The notes under the pieces: generated by a model
The model's database searches: none
Seen by the model: only the letters and a program-made list of their open reading frames with translations
What the model was told of the DNA's origin: nothing
Assembly: GCF_007827555.1 (NCBI RefSeq)
Contig: NZ_VISS01000002.1
Coordinates: forward strand, 62,001-126,000
DNA length: 64,000 bases
From: Aeribacillus composti
Lineage (GTDB): Bacteria > Bacillota > Bacilli > Bacillales > Aeribacillaceae
Direction of reading: 5' to 3'
Program-made: the position numbers and the translations under genes
Shown here: one piece after another, positions 21,750 to 31,976 of the stretch
How the letters are laid out: every line of letters starts with the position of its first letter
How positions within the stretch are numbered: position 1 is the stretch's first letter

Positions 21750-22559
21750 ATGAATAATCGTACGATCTATATTGTTTCAGACTCAGTCGGGGAAACGGCA
21801 GATCTCGTTGTAAAAGCAGCTATCAGTCAATTTAACGGCTCTCAATATGAAACGAATGTGAAAAGGGTGCCTTATGTGGAGGATGCAAATACAATCAAAG
21901 AAGTTGTCGCATTGGCGAAAATGGATAATGCGATCATTTGCTTCACAATCGTTGTCCCCGAACTTAGGAATCTTCTTATTCAAGAAGCGGAAAAAGAAGG
22001 TGTGATCTACCACGATATCATTGGTCCTTTAATTGATAAAATGGAAACGTCATATGGAATAAAAGCGAAGTATGAGCCCGGAAGAGTTCGGAAGCTTGAT
22101 GAAGACTATTTCAAAAAAGTAGAAGCAATTGAGTTTGCTGTTAAATATGATGACGGCCGCGATCCGAGAGGAATTTTGAAAGCCGATATTGTTTTGATCG
22201 GTGTATCGCGGACTTCCAAAACGCCTTTGTCGCAATATTTGGCGCTAAAACGATTAAAAGTAGCTAATGTTCCTATTGTTCCAGAAGTAGAACCCCCTGA
22301 AGAACTTTTTAAAGTTTCCAAAGAGAAATGCGTCGGTCTAAAAATCAGTCCGGAAAAGCTGAATTATATCCGAAAGGAAAGATTAAAGCAGCTCGGGCTT
22401 AATGATCAGGCTATATATGCCAATATAGACAGAATTAAAGAAGAATTAGCTTATTTTGAAAAAATTGTTCAAAAAATCGGCTGTCCAGTTATAGATGTAT
22501 CGAACAAAGCAGTTGAAGAAACAGCCAATCATATCCAAAATTTATTCTTAAAAAAATAA
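21750..22559 (+). CDS. ppsR: PPDK/PEP-synthase regulatory kinase-phosphatase (YqfL, DUF299)
   Basis: A 269-residue member of the DUF299 family. These are ADP-dependent kinase/pyrophosphorylases of pyruvate,phosphate dikinase or PEP synthase. The P-loop [11 protein letters not shown] near residue 151 is intact. In B. subtilis this protein (YqfL) acts positively on CcpN signalling. It follows ccpN after 15 nt with AATGGGGGATC as ribosome binding site. No dikinase gene is in the window. Confidence 0.93.
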   Translation: MNNRTIYIVSDSVGETADLVVKAAISQFNGSQYETNVKRVPYVEDANTIKEVVALAKMDNAIICFTIVVPELRNLLIQEAEKEGVIYHDIIGPLIDKMETSYGIKAKYEPGRVRKLDEDYFKKVEAIEFAVKYDDGRDPRGILKADIVLIGVSRTSKTPLSQYLALKRLKVANVPIVPEVEPPEELFKVSKEKCVGLKISPEKLNYIRKERLKQLGLNDQAIYANIDRIKEELAYFEKIVQKIGCPVIDVSNKAVEETANHIQNLFLKK

Positions 22560-22567
22560 CATGTGAT

Positions 22568-22611
22568 AAAACCTGCTTATTCCGATCTTAAGAATATAGT
22601 AGGTTTTTTTC
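22568..22611 (+). terminator. Terminator of ccpN-ppsR
   Basis: AAACCTGCTTATTC pairs imperfectly with GAATATAGTAGGTTT and is followed by TTTTTT. Confidence 0.65.
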
Positions 22612-22819
22612 ATGGTGAAAGATAAAATGATGGAATAATGCAGTGTATTGTATTATAATAAAAAATTGTGATAAAATTATGCTTTTTAGGTTTAGACTAA
22701 AAAAAATACGAATAAACTATTTACAGGAAGATGTCAAGGGGGTTGGAGAAAGAAAATTCGACAAATCACTTTTTGTAAAAAGTTTAAATTGCAGGCAGGA
22801 TTCTTTGAGGTGATGAAGA

Positions 22820-23308
22820 ATAGAGAAATATGATGGGAAAAATATCACTATTTTTGTCGATGCTGATGCATGCCCCGTCAAAGAAGAAATTGCATCAGTC
22901 GCAAAAAAATATAAAGTCCCGGTTTGTTTCATTGCATCATATGCTCATGTAGGTAAAAAGGATGACGGGAATAGCTGGGTATTTGTCGATCAAGAAAAGG
23001 AATCTGTCGACTTATACATTTTTAACAACTCAAAAAAACATGACATCATCATTACACAAGATATCGGACTAGCCGGTATGCTGCTTAAAAAATGCACACA
23101 TGTTCTCTCTCCAAGAGGAATGCTGTTTACAGAAGATACAATCGACTCTGTTCTCCATCTCCGGTATATTTCGGCAAGGGAAAGAAGAAACGGCAATTAT
23201 ATCAAAGGGCCAAAAAAATTCCAAGATAAAGATCGTCATCATTTTATCACAGCATTTGAAAAAATATTGTCGAATTATGCAGGAAATTTTAAAATTCATA
23301 TTGAATAA
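22820..23308 (+). CDS. yqxD: YaiI/YqxD family protein (DUF188), apparent ATA start
   Basis: A 162-codon frame with the complete DUF188 core: IFVDADACPVKEEI, ITQDIGLAG, SPRGMLFTEDTID and ARERRNGNYIKGPKKF. The fold is PIN-like, and function is unknown. Between the upstream stop (22814-22816) and the conserved start of the domain there is no ATG, GTG or TTG. The ribosome binding site GAGGTGA (22807-22813) points at an ATA codon at 22820. The alternative is a one-base deletion in the run of A at 22838-22842, which would put the ATG pair at 22830-22835 in frame. It precedes dnaG, as in B. subtilis. Confidence 0.85.
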   Translation: MEKYDGKNITIFVDADACPVKEEIASVAKKYKVPVCFIASYAHVGKKDDGNSWVFVDQEKESVDLYIFNNSKKHDIIITQDIGLAGMLLKKCTHVLSPRGMLFTEDTIDSVLHLRYISARERRNGNYIKGPKKFQDKDRHHFITAFEKILSNYAGNFKIHIE

Positions 23309-23332
23309 ATTTTAAGGCACGGAGTTGTTCAT

Positions 23333-25129
23333 ATGGGGAAAATGCTTCCCGAGGAATTTATAGAAAAAGTACAACATGCTGTAGATATAGTAGATGTTGT
23401 GAGTGAATATGTTCAATTAAAGAAGCAGGGTCGAAACTTTTTTGGACTATGTCCTTTTCACGGCGAAAATACACCTTCATTTTCTGTTTCACCTGAAAAA
23501 CAAATTTTCCACTGCTTTGGCTGCGGTTCTGGCGGAAATGTTTTTACCTTTCTCATGCAAATTGAAGGATGCAGCTTTACAGAAGCTGTACAAATGACAG
23601 CAAAAAAAGCTGGTTTGGACATTCCAGGGGGCTCGGCGCTTTCTCAAGAATCGACATACCCAAACAACAGCGAAGCAGAGAAAATGATAAAAGTGCATGA
23701 ACTGCTGAAAAAAATGTACCATCATTTATTACTAAATACAAAAGAAGGGCAAAACGCGTTAAATTATTTGCTTCATCGGGGTTTTACGAAAGAATTAATC
23801 GATCAATTTGAGATTGGCTACGCTTTAGATTCTTGGGACTTTTCTTTAAAATATTTGCTGAAAAAAGGTTTTGAACTTCCGTTATTAGAAAAAACAGGAT
23901 TAATTATCCGAAGCGAATCTAACGGTTCTTTTTTTGATCGGTTTCGCAATCGGATCATGTTTCCAGTTAAAGATGCACAAGGCCGTACAGTCGCTTTTTC
24001 CGGAAGGTCGCTAGGAAACAAACAGCCAAAATATTTAAACAGCCCTGAGACAAAAATATTTAACAAAGGACGGATTCTTTATAATTTCCACCAAGCAAGA
24101 CCTTTCATTAGACGAAAACAGGAAGTGGTGTTGTTTGAAGGGTTTGCGGATGTTATATCGTCCGTTCATGCAGGAATCGAGCATAGTGTAGCAACAATGG
24201 GAACAGCGCTGACGGAAGAACAGGTCAAGCTCTTAGCCAGAAGCGGAGGAACAGTTGTCATTTGCTACGATTCCGATTCCGCTGGAATTGAAGCTGCCTT
24301 CAGAGCTTCTAAATTGCTTGTTGAAGCAGGATGTAATGTAAGGATTGCTAAAATGCCTGAAGGGTTAGACCCTGATGACTACATTCGGACATACGGAAAG
24401 GAAAAATTCAAAAACGATGTAATAGGGGCAAGTCTCTCATTAATGGCATTTAAGATGGAATATTTTCGAAAGGGGAAAAATCTCCAGGATGAAGGGGACC
24501 GAGCGAGATACATTCAAGAAGTGCTTAACGAATTAAGCGGCCTTCCGAGTGGGATCGAACAAGAGCTGTATATCACGCAGCTTTCTGAAGAATTTTCCGT
24601 ATTAAAAGAAACGTTAATGGCAGAGCTTCGGAATATAAATAAGCGGAAAAGAAGAAGACCAGAAAAAACGAGCCTCAAGACTGATGCATTACAACGGAAT
24701 GCACTGATGCCTGCTTATCAAAAGGCAGAACGCCTTCTAATTGCTCATATGTTGAAAAGCAGGGAAGTGGCAGAAAAGGTTCTTCATGCGATTGGTGGAA
24801 ATTTTAACGTGGAGGAGCATCGGGCTATTTCATCCTATTTATACGCTTATTATGAGGAAGGGAACGATCCGGACATAAGCCACTTTTTGACGAAGCTCAA
24901 AGATCCTTCATTAAGCCGAATTGTATCGGAAATTGCCATGATGACAATTGGCGAACAATTGACTGAGCAAGAGCTTCAAGACTATGTAAAACATATCTTG
25001 AACCATCAAAAAATGCTCATCCTAAAGGAAAAGGAAGCTGAGAAGAAAGAGGCTGAAAAACGAAAAGATTATGTAAAAGCTGCCGAAATTGCAATGGAAG
25101 TAATTCAGCTGAAAAAAGGATTAATGTGA
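23333..25129 (+). CDS. dnaG: DNA primase
   Basis: A 598-residue primase. It has an N-terminal CHC2 zinc finger ([17 protein letters not shown], then [10 protein letters not shown]), a Toprim catalytic core ([23 protein letters not shown]) and a C-terminal helicase-interaction domain. It makes RNA primers at the replication fork with DnaB-type helicase. It is followed immediately by sigA in the usual dnaG-sigA macromolecular synthesis order; the sigA start lies 32 nt after the stop. Confidence 0.98.
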   Translation: MGKMLPEEFIEKVQHAVDIVDVVSEYVQLKKQGRNFFGLCPFHGENTPSFSVSPEKQIFHCFGCGSGGNVFTFLMQIEGCSFTEAVQMTAKKAGLDIPGGSALSQESTYPNNSEAEKMIKVHELLKKMYHHLLLNTKEGQNALNYLLHRGFTKELIDQFEIGYALDSWDFSLKYLLKKGFELPLLEKTGLIIRSESNGSFFDRFRNRIMFPVKDAQGRTVAFSGRSLGNKQPKYLNSPETKIFNKGRILYNFHQARPFIRRKQEVVLFEGFADVISSVHAGIEHSVATMGTALTEEQVKLLARSGGTVVICYDSDSAGIEAAFRASKLLVEAGCNVRIAKMPEGLDPDDYIRTYGKEKFKNDVIGASLSLMAFKMEYFRKGKNLQDEGDRARYIQEVLNELSGLPSGIEQELYITQLSEEFSVLKETLMAELRNINKRKRRRPEKTSLKTDALQRNALMPAYQKAERLLIAHMLKSREVAEKVLHAIGGNFNVEEHRAISSYLYAYYEEGNDPDISHFLTKLKDPSLSRIVSEIAMMTIGEQLTEQELQDYVKHILNHQKMLILKEKEAEKKEAEKRKDYVKAAEIAMEVIQLKKGLM

Positions 25130-25161
25130 AAGCTTGTATAACTCTGGAAGGAGGGGATCCA

Positions 25162-26289
25162 ATGGCTGAAAAACAAGCCCATTCAAAAGATTTAGAAGCT
25201 GATGGAACTGTTGAGGAAGTGAAAAATCAGCTTATTCAATTAGGAAAGAAACGCGGAGTATTAACATATGAAGAAATTGCTGAGAAAATGGCAAATTTCG
25301 ATATTGATTCAGATCAAATGGATGAGTTTTATGAATACGTTAATGAACAAGGAATCGAATTAATTAGCGAAAACGAAGATGTTGATTCCAATTTGCCGGA
25401 TTTAGACAAAGAAGATGAAGAAGAATTTGATCTAAATGATCTTAGTGTACCGCCGGGTGTGAAAATAAATGATCCGGTTCGAATGTATTTAAAAGAAATC
25501 GGCCGGGTTGATCTCTTATCGGCTGATGAAGAAATCGAACTTGCCAAGCGTATTGAACAAGGGGACGAAGAAGCGAAAAGAAGGCTTGCAGAAGCCAACC
25601 TGCGCCTAGTCGTCAGCATTGCAAAACGCTACGTCGGCCGCGGAATGCTCTTCCTCGATCTCATACAGGAAGGCAACATGGGGCTGATGAAAGCTGTTGA
25701 AAAATTTGATTATCGAAAAGGATACAAATTCAGCACATATGCAACATGGTGGATTCGCCAGGCAATTACACGGGCAATTGCAGATCAGGCGAGAACGATC
25801 CGCATCCCTGTCCATATGGTTGAGACAATCAATAAGTTAATTCGAGTCCAACGCCAATTGCTTCAAGATTTGGGTCGTGAACCGACACCAGAAGAGATCG
25901 CTGAAGATATGGATTTGACTCCAGAAAAAGTTAGAGAAATCTTAAAAATTGCCCAAGAACCTGTATCATTAGAAACACCGATTGGCGAAGAAGACGATTC
26001 GCACTTAGGTGATTTTATTGAAGACCAAGAGGCTACTTCTCCATCAGAGCATGCTGCATATGAATTATTAAAGGAGCAGCTTGAAGATGTTCTCGATACC
26101 CTTACAGACAGGGAAGAAAACGTTCTGCGCCTTCGTTTTGGACTGGACGATGGAAGAACTCGGACTCTGGAAGAAGTAGGAAAAGTTTTCGGTGTCACTC
26201 GAGAACGCATTCGGCAAATTGAAGCGAAGGCTCTGCGAAAATTGCGCCATCCAAGCCGAAGCAAGCGGCTGAAAGACTTTTTGGAATAA
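25162..26289 (+). CDS. sigA: RNA polymerase primary sigma factor SigA
   Basis: A 375-residue housekeeping sigma factor. Region 1.1 is an acidic N-terminus. Region 2 contains [20 protein letters not shown], which recognises the -10 element, and region 4.2 contains [20 protein letters not shown], which binds -35. The ATG at 25162 follows GGAGGGGATCC; an in-frame ATG at 25126 overlaps dnaG and adds non-homologous residues. Confidence 0.99.
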   Translation: MAEKQAHSKDLEADGTVEEVKNQLIQLGKKRGVLTYEEIAEKMANFDIDSDQMDEFYEYVNEQGIELISENEDVDSNLPDLDKEDEEEFDLNDLSVPPGVKINDPVRMYLKEIGRVDLLSADEEIELAKRIEQGDEEAKRRLAEANLRLVVSIAKRYVGRGMLFLDLIQEGNMGLMKAVEKFDYRKGYKFSTYATWWIRQAITRAIADQARTIRIPVHMVETINKLIRVQRQLLQDLGREPTPEEIAEDMDLTPEKVREILKIAQEPVSLETPIGEEDDSHLGDFIEDQEATSPSEHAAYELLKEQLEDVLDTLTDREENVLRLRFGLDDGRTRTLEEVGKVFGVTRERIRQIEAKALRKLRHPSRSKRLKDFLE

Positions 26290-26610
26290 AAATAAAAATG
26301 TTTTTTTCTTTCCTTGGGCAGACTTATTCGTCTGCCTTCCCTTCAATATATGTAAACGCTAACAACAATAACTATTTGTACTATATTTTACTGAATCTTC
26401 TTTCATTTTGCAAATGACATTTGTTAAAAAACATAAGATCTTTTTAAATTGTTTTTTTGTCTAATTCGTGAACATCACAAGGAACTTATATAGAAAGACT
26501 TTTCCTTCAAAGAAAATTAAAGTACAATAGAGATTGTTTAGGTTAGTTTCAGCTCGTCCATGTTGAGCGAAAAAAGCAAATGTACGGTTATACATAAGGG
26601 AGGTTACAAA
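26290..26610. other. sigA-cccA intergenic region
   Basis: About 320 nt without a gene. It begins with a hairpin, GGCAGAC (26318-26324) with GTCTGCC (26331-26337), that may end the sigA transcript although its T tract is weak. The rest is AT-rich and presumably holds the cccA promoter, which I could not place with confidence. Confidence 0.5.
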
Positions 26611-26976
26611 ATGAATCGTAATCCGCTTATTCCATTTGCATTAATCATTGTGTTTGGAATTGGACTAATGGTTGCATTTTCTTTCATCGGACTGGATAAT
26701 ATGAAAGAGATGGCTGAAGAAAAAGAGGGGGGCGGACAAAAAACGGAAGACGTCGCTAATGCAAAGCCGGAGGATATATTCAAGCAAAGCTGTGCAAGCT
26801 GCCACGGTCAAAACTTTGAAGGCGGAGCAGGTCCTTCATTAAAAGGTGTTGGCGACAAATTGTCTGTTGATGAAATTAAAGAAACAATTAAAAACGGCCG
26901 CGGTGCGATGCCTGGCGGGCTAGTACCTGAAGAAAAGCTTGATGAAATGGCCGAATGGGTTTCTAAAATTAAATAA
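26611..26976 (+). CDS. cccA: Membrane-anchored cytochrome c550
   Basis: A 121-residue c-type cytochrome. It has an N-terminal membrane anchor (NPLIPFALIIVFGIGLMVAF), an acidic linker, and a haem domain with CASCH (CxxCH) near residue 65 and GAMPGG carrying the likely axial methionine. It carries electrons on the outer face of the membrane toward a terminal oxidase. The ATG at 26611 follows AAGGGAGGT. Confidence 0.95.
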   Translation: MNRNPLIPFALIIVFGIGLMVAFSFIGLDNMKEMAEEKEGGGQKTEDVANAKPEDIFKQSCASCHGQNFEGGAGPSLKGVGDKLSVDEIKETIKNGRGAMPGGLVPEEKLDEMAEWVSKIK

Positions 26977-26994
26977 TAAAAAACATATTGGTTG

Positions 26995-27026
26995 AAAAGT
27001 CTTCCTTTTGGGGGACTTTTTTCGTA
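26995..27026 (+). terminator. Terminator of cccA
   Basis: AAAAGTC (26995-27001) with GACTTTT (27014-27020), extended by an inner CC/GG pair, ending in a T run. Confidence 0.75.
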
Positions 27027-27065
27027 TTTTCATGTTTACCAAATTGGAATAAAGGGTGAAATAAA

Positions 27066-27776
27066 TTGAACAGTGTCCAACTTTCAAAAAGACTGTCGGC
27101 TGTGGCAGAATTTGTTCCGAATAATCAGGTGACAGCAGATATTGGATCAGATCATGCATATTTGCCATGTTATTTAGTGCTTGCCAAAAAAACAGTGAAA
27201 GCGATTGCCGGTGAAATCAATGAAGGCCCTTTTCAAGCGGCAAAAAAGCAAGTGGAAAAAAACGGGCTCCAGCATGTAATTTCCGTTCGGAAAGGGGACG
27301 GATTGTCCGTATTACAAAAGGATGAGGCAACATGCATCACGATCGCTGGCATGGGCGGCTCGCTTATTAAAACGATTTTGGAGGAAGGAAAAGAGAAGCT
27401 CGGGAAGGTTGAACGGCTTGTACTTCAGCCGAATATTCATGCAATTGAAGTTCGAAAATGGCTGATTGACAATGGTTGGGAGCTCGAAGGAGAAACAATT
27501 CTAGAAGAGAGCGGAAAAATATATGAGGTGCTGTCCGCTAAGCGTGGAAATGCAATGAAACCGTACGAAGCTTTGCCATTTGAAGCAGCTTTGTTAATGG
27601 GTCCATTTTTGTTAAAAGAAAAGAACAACGTTTTTTTAAAAAAATGGAAACACGAGCTTTCTCATCGGAAGGACATTCTACGGCAGCTGGAGCAATCCAA
27701 CGGAAATGAACAGCTTATGCAAAAAAAAGAAGAAATAAAAAAGGTGATCGAGATCATTGAGGAGGTCATAAAATAA
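27066..27776 (+). CDS. trmK: tRNA (adenine22-N1)-methyltransferase TrmK
   Basis: A 236-residue SAM-dependent methyltransferase (YqfN) that makes m1A22 in tRNA. SAM-binding motif ADIGSDHAYLP and catalytic-region IAGMGGSL are present, with a C-terminal helical extension rich in lysine and glutamate. It starts at TTG (27066) with AAAGGGTGA upstream. The stop is directly followed by yqfO, so the two are co-expressed. Confidence 0.95.
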   Translation: MNSVQLSKRLSAVAEFVPNNQVTADIGSDHAYLPCYLVLAKKTVKAIAGEINEGPFQAAKKQVEKNGLQHVISVRKGDGLSVLQKDEATCITIAGMGGSLIKTILEEGKEKLGKVERLVLQPNIHAIEVRKWLIDNGWELEGETILEESGKIYEVLSAKRGNAMKPYEALPFEAALLMGPFLLKEKNNVFLKKWKHELSHRKDILRQLEQSNGNEQLMQKKEEIKKVIEIIEEVIK

Positions 27777-28898
27777 ATGAAGAAAATCGCTAACGGCCAA
27801 CATATTATTCAATTATTTGAACGGTTTTCTCCAAAGCATTATGCATTGGAAGGAGACAAGATCGGGCTGCAAATCGGCACATTAAACAAGCCTGTCCGAA
27901 AAATTATGGTCGCTCTGGATGTTTTGGAGGAAGTCGTTGATGAAGCAATCAATCAAAAGGTTGATTTAATTATCGCTCATCATCCTCCCATTTTTCATCC
28001 TTTAAAGCATATTAGAACAGATGATCCGGCAGGGCGTATTATAGAAAAATGCATCAAGCATGAAATTGCCGTTTATGCAGCCCATACAAATTTGGATGTG
28101 GCTCCAGGCGGAGTGAATGATCTTTTGGCCGACCGCTTACAACTGGTGAATCAAAAAATACTTGTCCCAACTTATCAAGACCCATTAAAAAAGCTTGCTG
28201 TATTTGTACCAAAAGACTATGAGGGGGACGTTCGGGAGGCGCTTGGCAAAGCGGGTGCTGGATTTATCGGCAACTACAGTTATTGCACTTTTTCCTCGGC
28301 AGGAACAGGAACATTTTTACCTTTGGAAAATGCAAATCCCTTTATCGGAGATACTGGAAAGCTTGAAATGGTTGAAGAAGTCAAAATTGAAACGATCTTC
28401 CCGCAGTCAATCCAAAAGAAAGTCATTCAAGCGATGTTGAAGGCGCATCCTTATGAAGAAGTTGCTTATGACATCTATCCATTAGAAAACGAAGGGAAAC
28501 AGCTTGGATTAGGGAAAATTGGAGAGCTTGAAAAAGAAATGACATTGAAGGAATTTGCAGAGCATGTTAAGAAAGCTTTAGAAGTGGAAAAAGTAAGAGT
28601 AGTAGGGGATTTACAGGCAACTATAAAAAAAGTAGCCGTTTTAGGCGGAGACGGAAATAAATACATTTATCAGGCAAAAATGAGAGGCGCAGATGTTTAT
28701 GTAACTGGTGATGTATATTACCACACAGCTCACGATGCTATGATGCTCGGCTTACATGTAGTTGATCCAGGTCACAACATTGAAAAGGTGATGAAAGAGG
28801 GAGTGGCGGAAAAACTAACAAAGCTGTGTGCTGAAGAAAATCTGGAAGTAGAAATTATTCCTTCCCGCGTCCATACAGATCCGTTCAAGTTTCTATAA
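27777..28898 (+). CDS. yqfO: NIF3-like protein YqfO
   Basis: A 373-residue member of the NIF3/DUF34 family, the long form with a central PII-like insert (about residues 130-235). The two-metal site residues lie in LIIAHHPPIFHPLK and AAHTNLD, with further ligands in the C-terminal half (YHTAHDAM, VDPGHNIE). The biochemical role is unsettled. Adjacent to trmK with no gap. Confidence 0.93.
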   Translation: MKKIANGQHIIQLFERFSPKHYALEGDKIGLQIGTLNKPVRKIMVALDVLEEVVDEAINQKVDLIIAHHPPIFHPLKHIRTDDPAGRIIEKCIKHEIAVYAAHTNLDVAPGGVNDLLADRLQLVNQKILVPTYQDPLKKLAVFVPKDYEGDVREALGKAGAGFIGNYSYCTFSSAGTGTFLPLENANPFIGDTGKLEMVEEVKIETIFPQSIQKKVIQAMLKAHPYEEVAYDIYPLENEGKQLGLGKIGELEKEMTLKEFAEHVKKALEVEKVRVVGDLQATIKKVAVLGGDGNKYIYQAKMRGADVYVTGDVYYHTAHDAMMLGLHVVDPGHNIEKVMKEGVAEKLTKLCAEENLEVEIIPSRVHTDPFKFL

Positions 28899-28901
28899 TT
28901 A

Positions 28902-28940
28902 AAAGGGGGATCAGTCCTTTTTAGTGGACCGATCCCCTTT
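28902..28940. terminator. Bidirectional terminator, yqfO / ispH
   Basis: AAAGGGGGATCAGTCC pairs with GGACCGATCCCCTTT around a short loop, between convergent genes. Confidence 0.85.
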
Positions 28941-28960
28941 AATCATTAAAAAGGTTTTGT

Positions 28961-29908
28961 CTATGATTTTTTGACTTTTACCTTTGGCAATATTTTTTCA
29001 AGAGGGACATTTGAAGTTAAATCCCATGTTTCTGGATTTTCTGGATCATAATTCTCCAAAAATCGAATGACCTCTTTGACAATCGGCGTTGGGGTTGATG
29101 CACCGGCTGTAACGGCAACTTTTTTAACGTCTTTAAGCCATTCCAGTTTGATTTCACTTACATTCGCCACACGATAAGCTTTCGTGCCCGCAATCTCTTC
29201 AGATACTTGCGCAAGCCGGTTTGAATTGTTGCTGCGCGGATCGCCGACGACAATGGTTAAATCAGCTTCTTTTGCCTGTTCGGCCACAGCTTCCTGGCGA
29301 ACTTGTGTTGCGAGGCAAATTTCTTTATGAAACTCGACATGCGGATATTTTTCCTTCACTTTTTCCATTATATCAGCTACGTCCCATTGGCTCATTGTTG
29401 TTTGGTTCGTAACAATGATTTTGTCGTTGGAAATATCGAGCTCTTCAACATCGTTGACAGTCTCGACTAAATGAACGATATCCGGCGCTACACCTACTGC
29501 TCCTTCCGGTTCCGGATGCCCTTTTTTTCCAATATAAATGACGTCATACCCTTCTTCTTTTTTTTGCTTAATAAGTTCATGAGTTTTTGTGACGTCAGGG
29601 CATGTAGCATCGATCGTGACAAGCCCTTTTTCCTTCGCTATTTTGCGCACTTCTGGCGAAACGCCGTGAGCAGTGAAAATAACGGTTCCTTTATCGACTT
29701 TTTTCAAAATCTCAAGTCGATTTTTTCCGTCTAACGTAATAATCCCTTCTTTTTCAAAGGCATCTGTTACATGTTTATTATGAACGATCATTCCTAAAAT
29801 ATAGATCGGTCTAGGCAGTGATTTATCCATTGCTGCATTTTTGGCTATCACCATTGCATCAACAACACCATAGCAGTATCCTCGAGGGGAAATTTTAATA
29901 ACCTCCAT
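28961..29908 (-). CDS. ispH: 4-hydroxy-3-methylbut-2-enyl diphosphate reductase IspH
   Basis: A 315-residue iron-sulfur enzyme for the last step of the MEP pathway, giving IPP and DMAPP. The three cluster cysteines are in [15 protein letters not shown] and [11 protein letters not shown]; the SNNSNRL substrate motif and TAGASTP are also present. The leader carries a SigA promoter (29977-30005) followed at once by two mutually exclusive hairpins and a T tract (see the separate entry). IspG of the same pathway is encoded at 37-38 kb. Confidence 0.98.
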   Translation of the reverse strand: MEVIKISPRGYCYGVVDAMVIAKNAAMDKSLPRPIYILGMIVHNKHVTDAFEKEGIITLDGKNRLEILKKVDKGTVIFTAHGVSPEVRKIAKEKGLVTIDATCPDVTKTHELIKQKKEEGYDVIYIGKKGHPEPEGAVGVAPDIVHLVETVNDVEELDISNDKIIVTNQTTMSQWDVADIMEKVKEKYPHVEFHKEICLATQVRQEAVAEQAKEADLTIVVGDPRSNNSNRLAQVSEEIAGTKAYRVANVSEIKLEWLKDVKKVAVTAGASTPTPIVKEVIRFLENYDPENPETWDLTSNVPLEKILPKVKVKKS

Positions 29909-29935
29909 GTTTTTTCCTCCTGATATTTAGTAAAG

Positions 29936-29966
29936 GAAAATAAAAAAGCCGTCAAGCGGCTTGACT
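29936..29966 (-). promoter_or_regulatory. Attenuator-like hairpin pair in the ispH leader
   Basis: On the minus strand, GTCAAG-CCG-CTTGAC overlaps AAGCCG-CTTGA-CGGCTT, and the second hairpin is followed by TTTTTATTTT. The element lies between a SigA promoter and the ispH start. It may be the terminator of yqfQ, a transcription attenuator of ispH, or both. Confidence 0.55.
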
Positions 29967-29976
29967 ATCTAACATC

Positions 29977-30005
29977 ATTATACCTAACATGGAGGAAGAA
30001 AACAA
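29977..30005 (-). promoter_or_regulatory. SigA-type promoter of ispH
   Basis: Minus strand TTGTTT (30000-30005), a 17-nt spacer and TATAAT (29977-29982). The position allows a start about 60 nt upstream of the ispH ribosome binding site. Confidence 0.65.
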
Positions 30006-30012
30006 AACACAA

Positions 30013-30507
30013 TTAAATATAAAGCTTAGGTTTTGATTCGCCCGACGTATTTTCATCTGAAGGGCTGTCATCGGCTGTCTGTTCCTTCAATCTTTTAGAT
30101 GACGAATTTTCTTTTATATCATCTTCTTCGCTACTGTCTGTATCAGCATTTTTCAATTCTCTATAAATTTTGAACATTGCCGGGAGATTACGAATCAGAG
30201 GACCGTATTGCTGAACCATCGGTGTGACTTGCTGAGCGACACCGAGAACTTTTTGGACATTCGTCAACATGTTTGAAAGATTGGCAGGGTTTGTTAAACT
30301 TTGAACAGCACCGCTTGACGGTATACTTCCTGCATGCATTGTGCTCGATGGAAGAAAACGCGAAAAAAGCGATTGTAATCCTCCCCTAGGCGGAACCGGC
30401 CATTGCTGAACAGGTGGCTGCCCCCAAAAAGGATGGTAGCCTCCGCCAAAAAAAGGGCGGATCAATGGCTGCTGCCGGAAGGGAGGAAAAGCTCGATAAG
30501 GATGCAT
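30013..30507 (-). CDS. yqfQ: YqfQ/VrrA family protein
   Basis: A 164-residue protein of low complexity. It has a Pro/Phe/Gly/Gln-rich N-terminus (MHPYRAFPPFRQQPLIRPFF), a middle helical region (VQKVLGVAQQVTPMVQQYGP) and an acidic, serine-rich tail. It matches the YqfQ/VrrA family, in some bacilli a repeat-variable protein linked to spores, and sits next to ispH as in B. subtilis. No catalytic features. The ribosome binding site AAGAAAGGGG is upstream of the ATG. Confidence 0.75.
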   Translation of the reverse strand: MHPYRAFPPFRQQPLIRPFFGGGYHPFWGQPPVQQWPVPPRGGLQSLFSRFLPSSTMHAGSIPSSGAVQSLTNPANLSNMLTNVQKVLGVAQQVTPMVQQYGPLIRNLPAMFKIYRELKNADTDSSEEDDIKENSSSKRLKEQTADDSPSDENTSGESKPKLYI

Positions 30508-30651
30508 AAACTTTTCCCCTTTCTTTTGCTGTTTTACCTACATTAAACTATGCGGCGTTTTAGGAAAATGTTTTATTAAAATTGGAGTTTTTCCATTATA
30601 TTGTTTATAATCAAAAAATGGGTTGATTGATTATGAAGGAGTTGTTTTGCA

Positions 30652-31953
30652 ATGGCAGCTGATTTTAAAGATTTTCCATTTCAAGATTTTATTATAGATG
30701 CCGTTCAGTCGTTAGGTTTTAAAGAACCGACTGAAATTCAAGCACAAATGATCCCAATCATATTAAGAGGAGCAAGTGCCATCGGCCAATCACAAACAGG
30801 TACAGGCAAAACACATGCTTATTTGCTACCGTTAATCAACAGCATTTGCGGAGAGGAAAAGCGTGTCCAAGTTGTTGTTTTAGCACCGACGAGAGAGCTC
30901 GCGACCCAAATTTACGAGGAAGCGTTAAAAATCATAAAATTTGCCCCGCCGGAAAAAGAATTACATGCAAAACTTTTTATTGGCGGTACAGATAAAATGC
31001 GGGCGATCGAAAAGCTAAAAACTCAGCCCCATCTTGTGATCGGAACACCTGGCAGAATTCTTGATCTTGTCAAGGAAGGGGCGCTAGATTTATATTCGAC
31101 CAAAAGCATAGTTGTGGATGAAGCCGATTTAATGCTAGATTTAGGCTTTATTTATGAGGTCGACCAAATAGCTAGTCGAATGAAAAAAGAACTGCAAATG
31201 CTTGTGTTTTCTGCCACCATTCCTGAAAAATTAAAGCCTTTTTTAAAAAAATATATGGAAAATCCTGAGTATGTTCATGTATCTCCAAAACAAGTACATG
31301 CCAAAAACATCACGCATGTCCTTGTTCCGCTGAGGCATCGAAACAAAATAGATCTTTTATACAATATGGTAGTTTCCTTAAACCCTTATTTAGCGTTAAT
31401 TTTTGTGAATACAAAAGCGAATGCCCAAGATGTGGCATACGGTCTTGCCGAAAAGGGATTAAAGGTTGGGCAAATCCACGGCGGTCTTACCCCGCGTGAA
31501 CGGAAAAAAGAAATGCGTCAAATAAAGGATCTTGCCTATCAAGTTGTAGTAGCAACTGATTTAGCTGCAAGAGGAATTGATATTGAAGGTGTTTCCCATG
31601 TAATCAATGCCGAGCTGCCGACTGATTTAGATTTTTATATTCACCGAACCGGAAGAACGGCTCGGGCTGGCTTTTCAGGATTTGCCTATACAATCTATGA
31701 AGACGATAACGAACAAATGCTGCAAAAGCTTGAAAAAATGGGGATAATCTTTGAAAATCGAGATATTGAAAACGGAATATGGAAAGCGCTCGATGACCGA
31801 AATCGCAGACAAAAAAGAAAAAAACAACCAATGGAAACAAACGCGATTATCGGAATCATCAAAAAGCCAAAATCGGTAAAACCAGGATACAAAAAAAAGA
31901 TGAAAGAACAAATTGAAAAGCTAAAGAAAAAGCAAGCAAGAAAAAATAAATAA
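30652..31953 (+). CDS. cshB: DEAD-box RNA helicase CshB
   Basis: A 433-residue DEAD-box helicase (YqfR). Motifs in order: Q motif [17 protein letters not shown] (I), PTRELA (Ia), VDEADLM (II), SATIP (III), [10 protein letters not shown] (V), HRTGRTAR (VI), then a lysine-rich tail that likely binds RNA. The B. subtilis homologue acts in cold adaptation and RNA turnover. AAGGAG precedes the ATG. Confidence 0.96.
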   Translation: MAADFKDFPFQDFIIDAVQSLGFKEPTEIQAQMIPIILRGASAIGQSQTGTGKTHAYLLPLINSICGEEKRVQVVVLAPTRELATQIYEEALKIIKFAPPEKELHAKLFIGGTDKMRAIEKLKTQPHLVIGTPGRILDLVKEGALDLYSTKSIVVDEADLMLDLGFIYEVDQIASRMKKELQMLVFSATIPEKLKPFLKKYMENPEYVHVSPKQVHAKNITHVLVPLRHRNKIDLLYNMVVSLNPYLALIFVNTKANAQDVAYGLAEKGLKVGQIHGGLTPRERKKEMRQIKDLAYQVVVATDLAARGIDIEGVSHVINAELPTDLDFYIHRTGRTARAGFSGFAYTIYEDDNEQMLQKLEKMGIIFENRDIENGIWKALDDRNRRQKRKKQPMETNAIIGIIKKPKSVKPGYKKKMKEQIEKLKKKQARKNK

Positions 31954-31976
31954 AAGGTTGTAAGGAGAGGAAAAAC

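Noticed and set aside
26519-26560. TACAAT as the -10 of the cccA promoter
   Set aside because: No acceptable -35 element at 16-18 nt; left unassigned.
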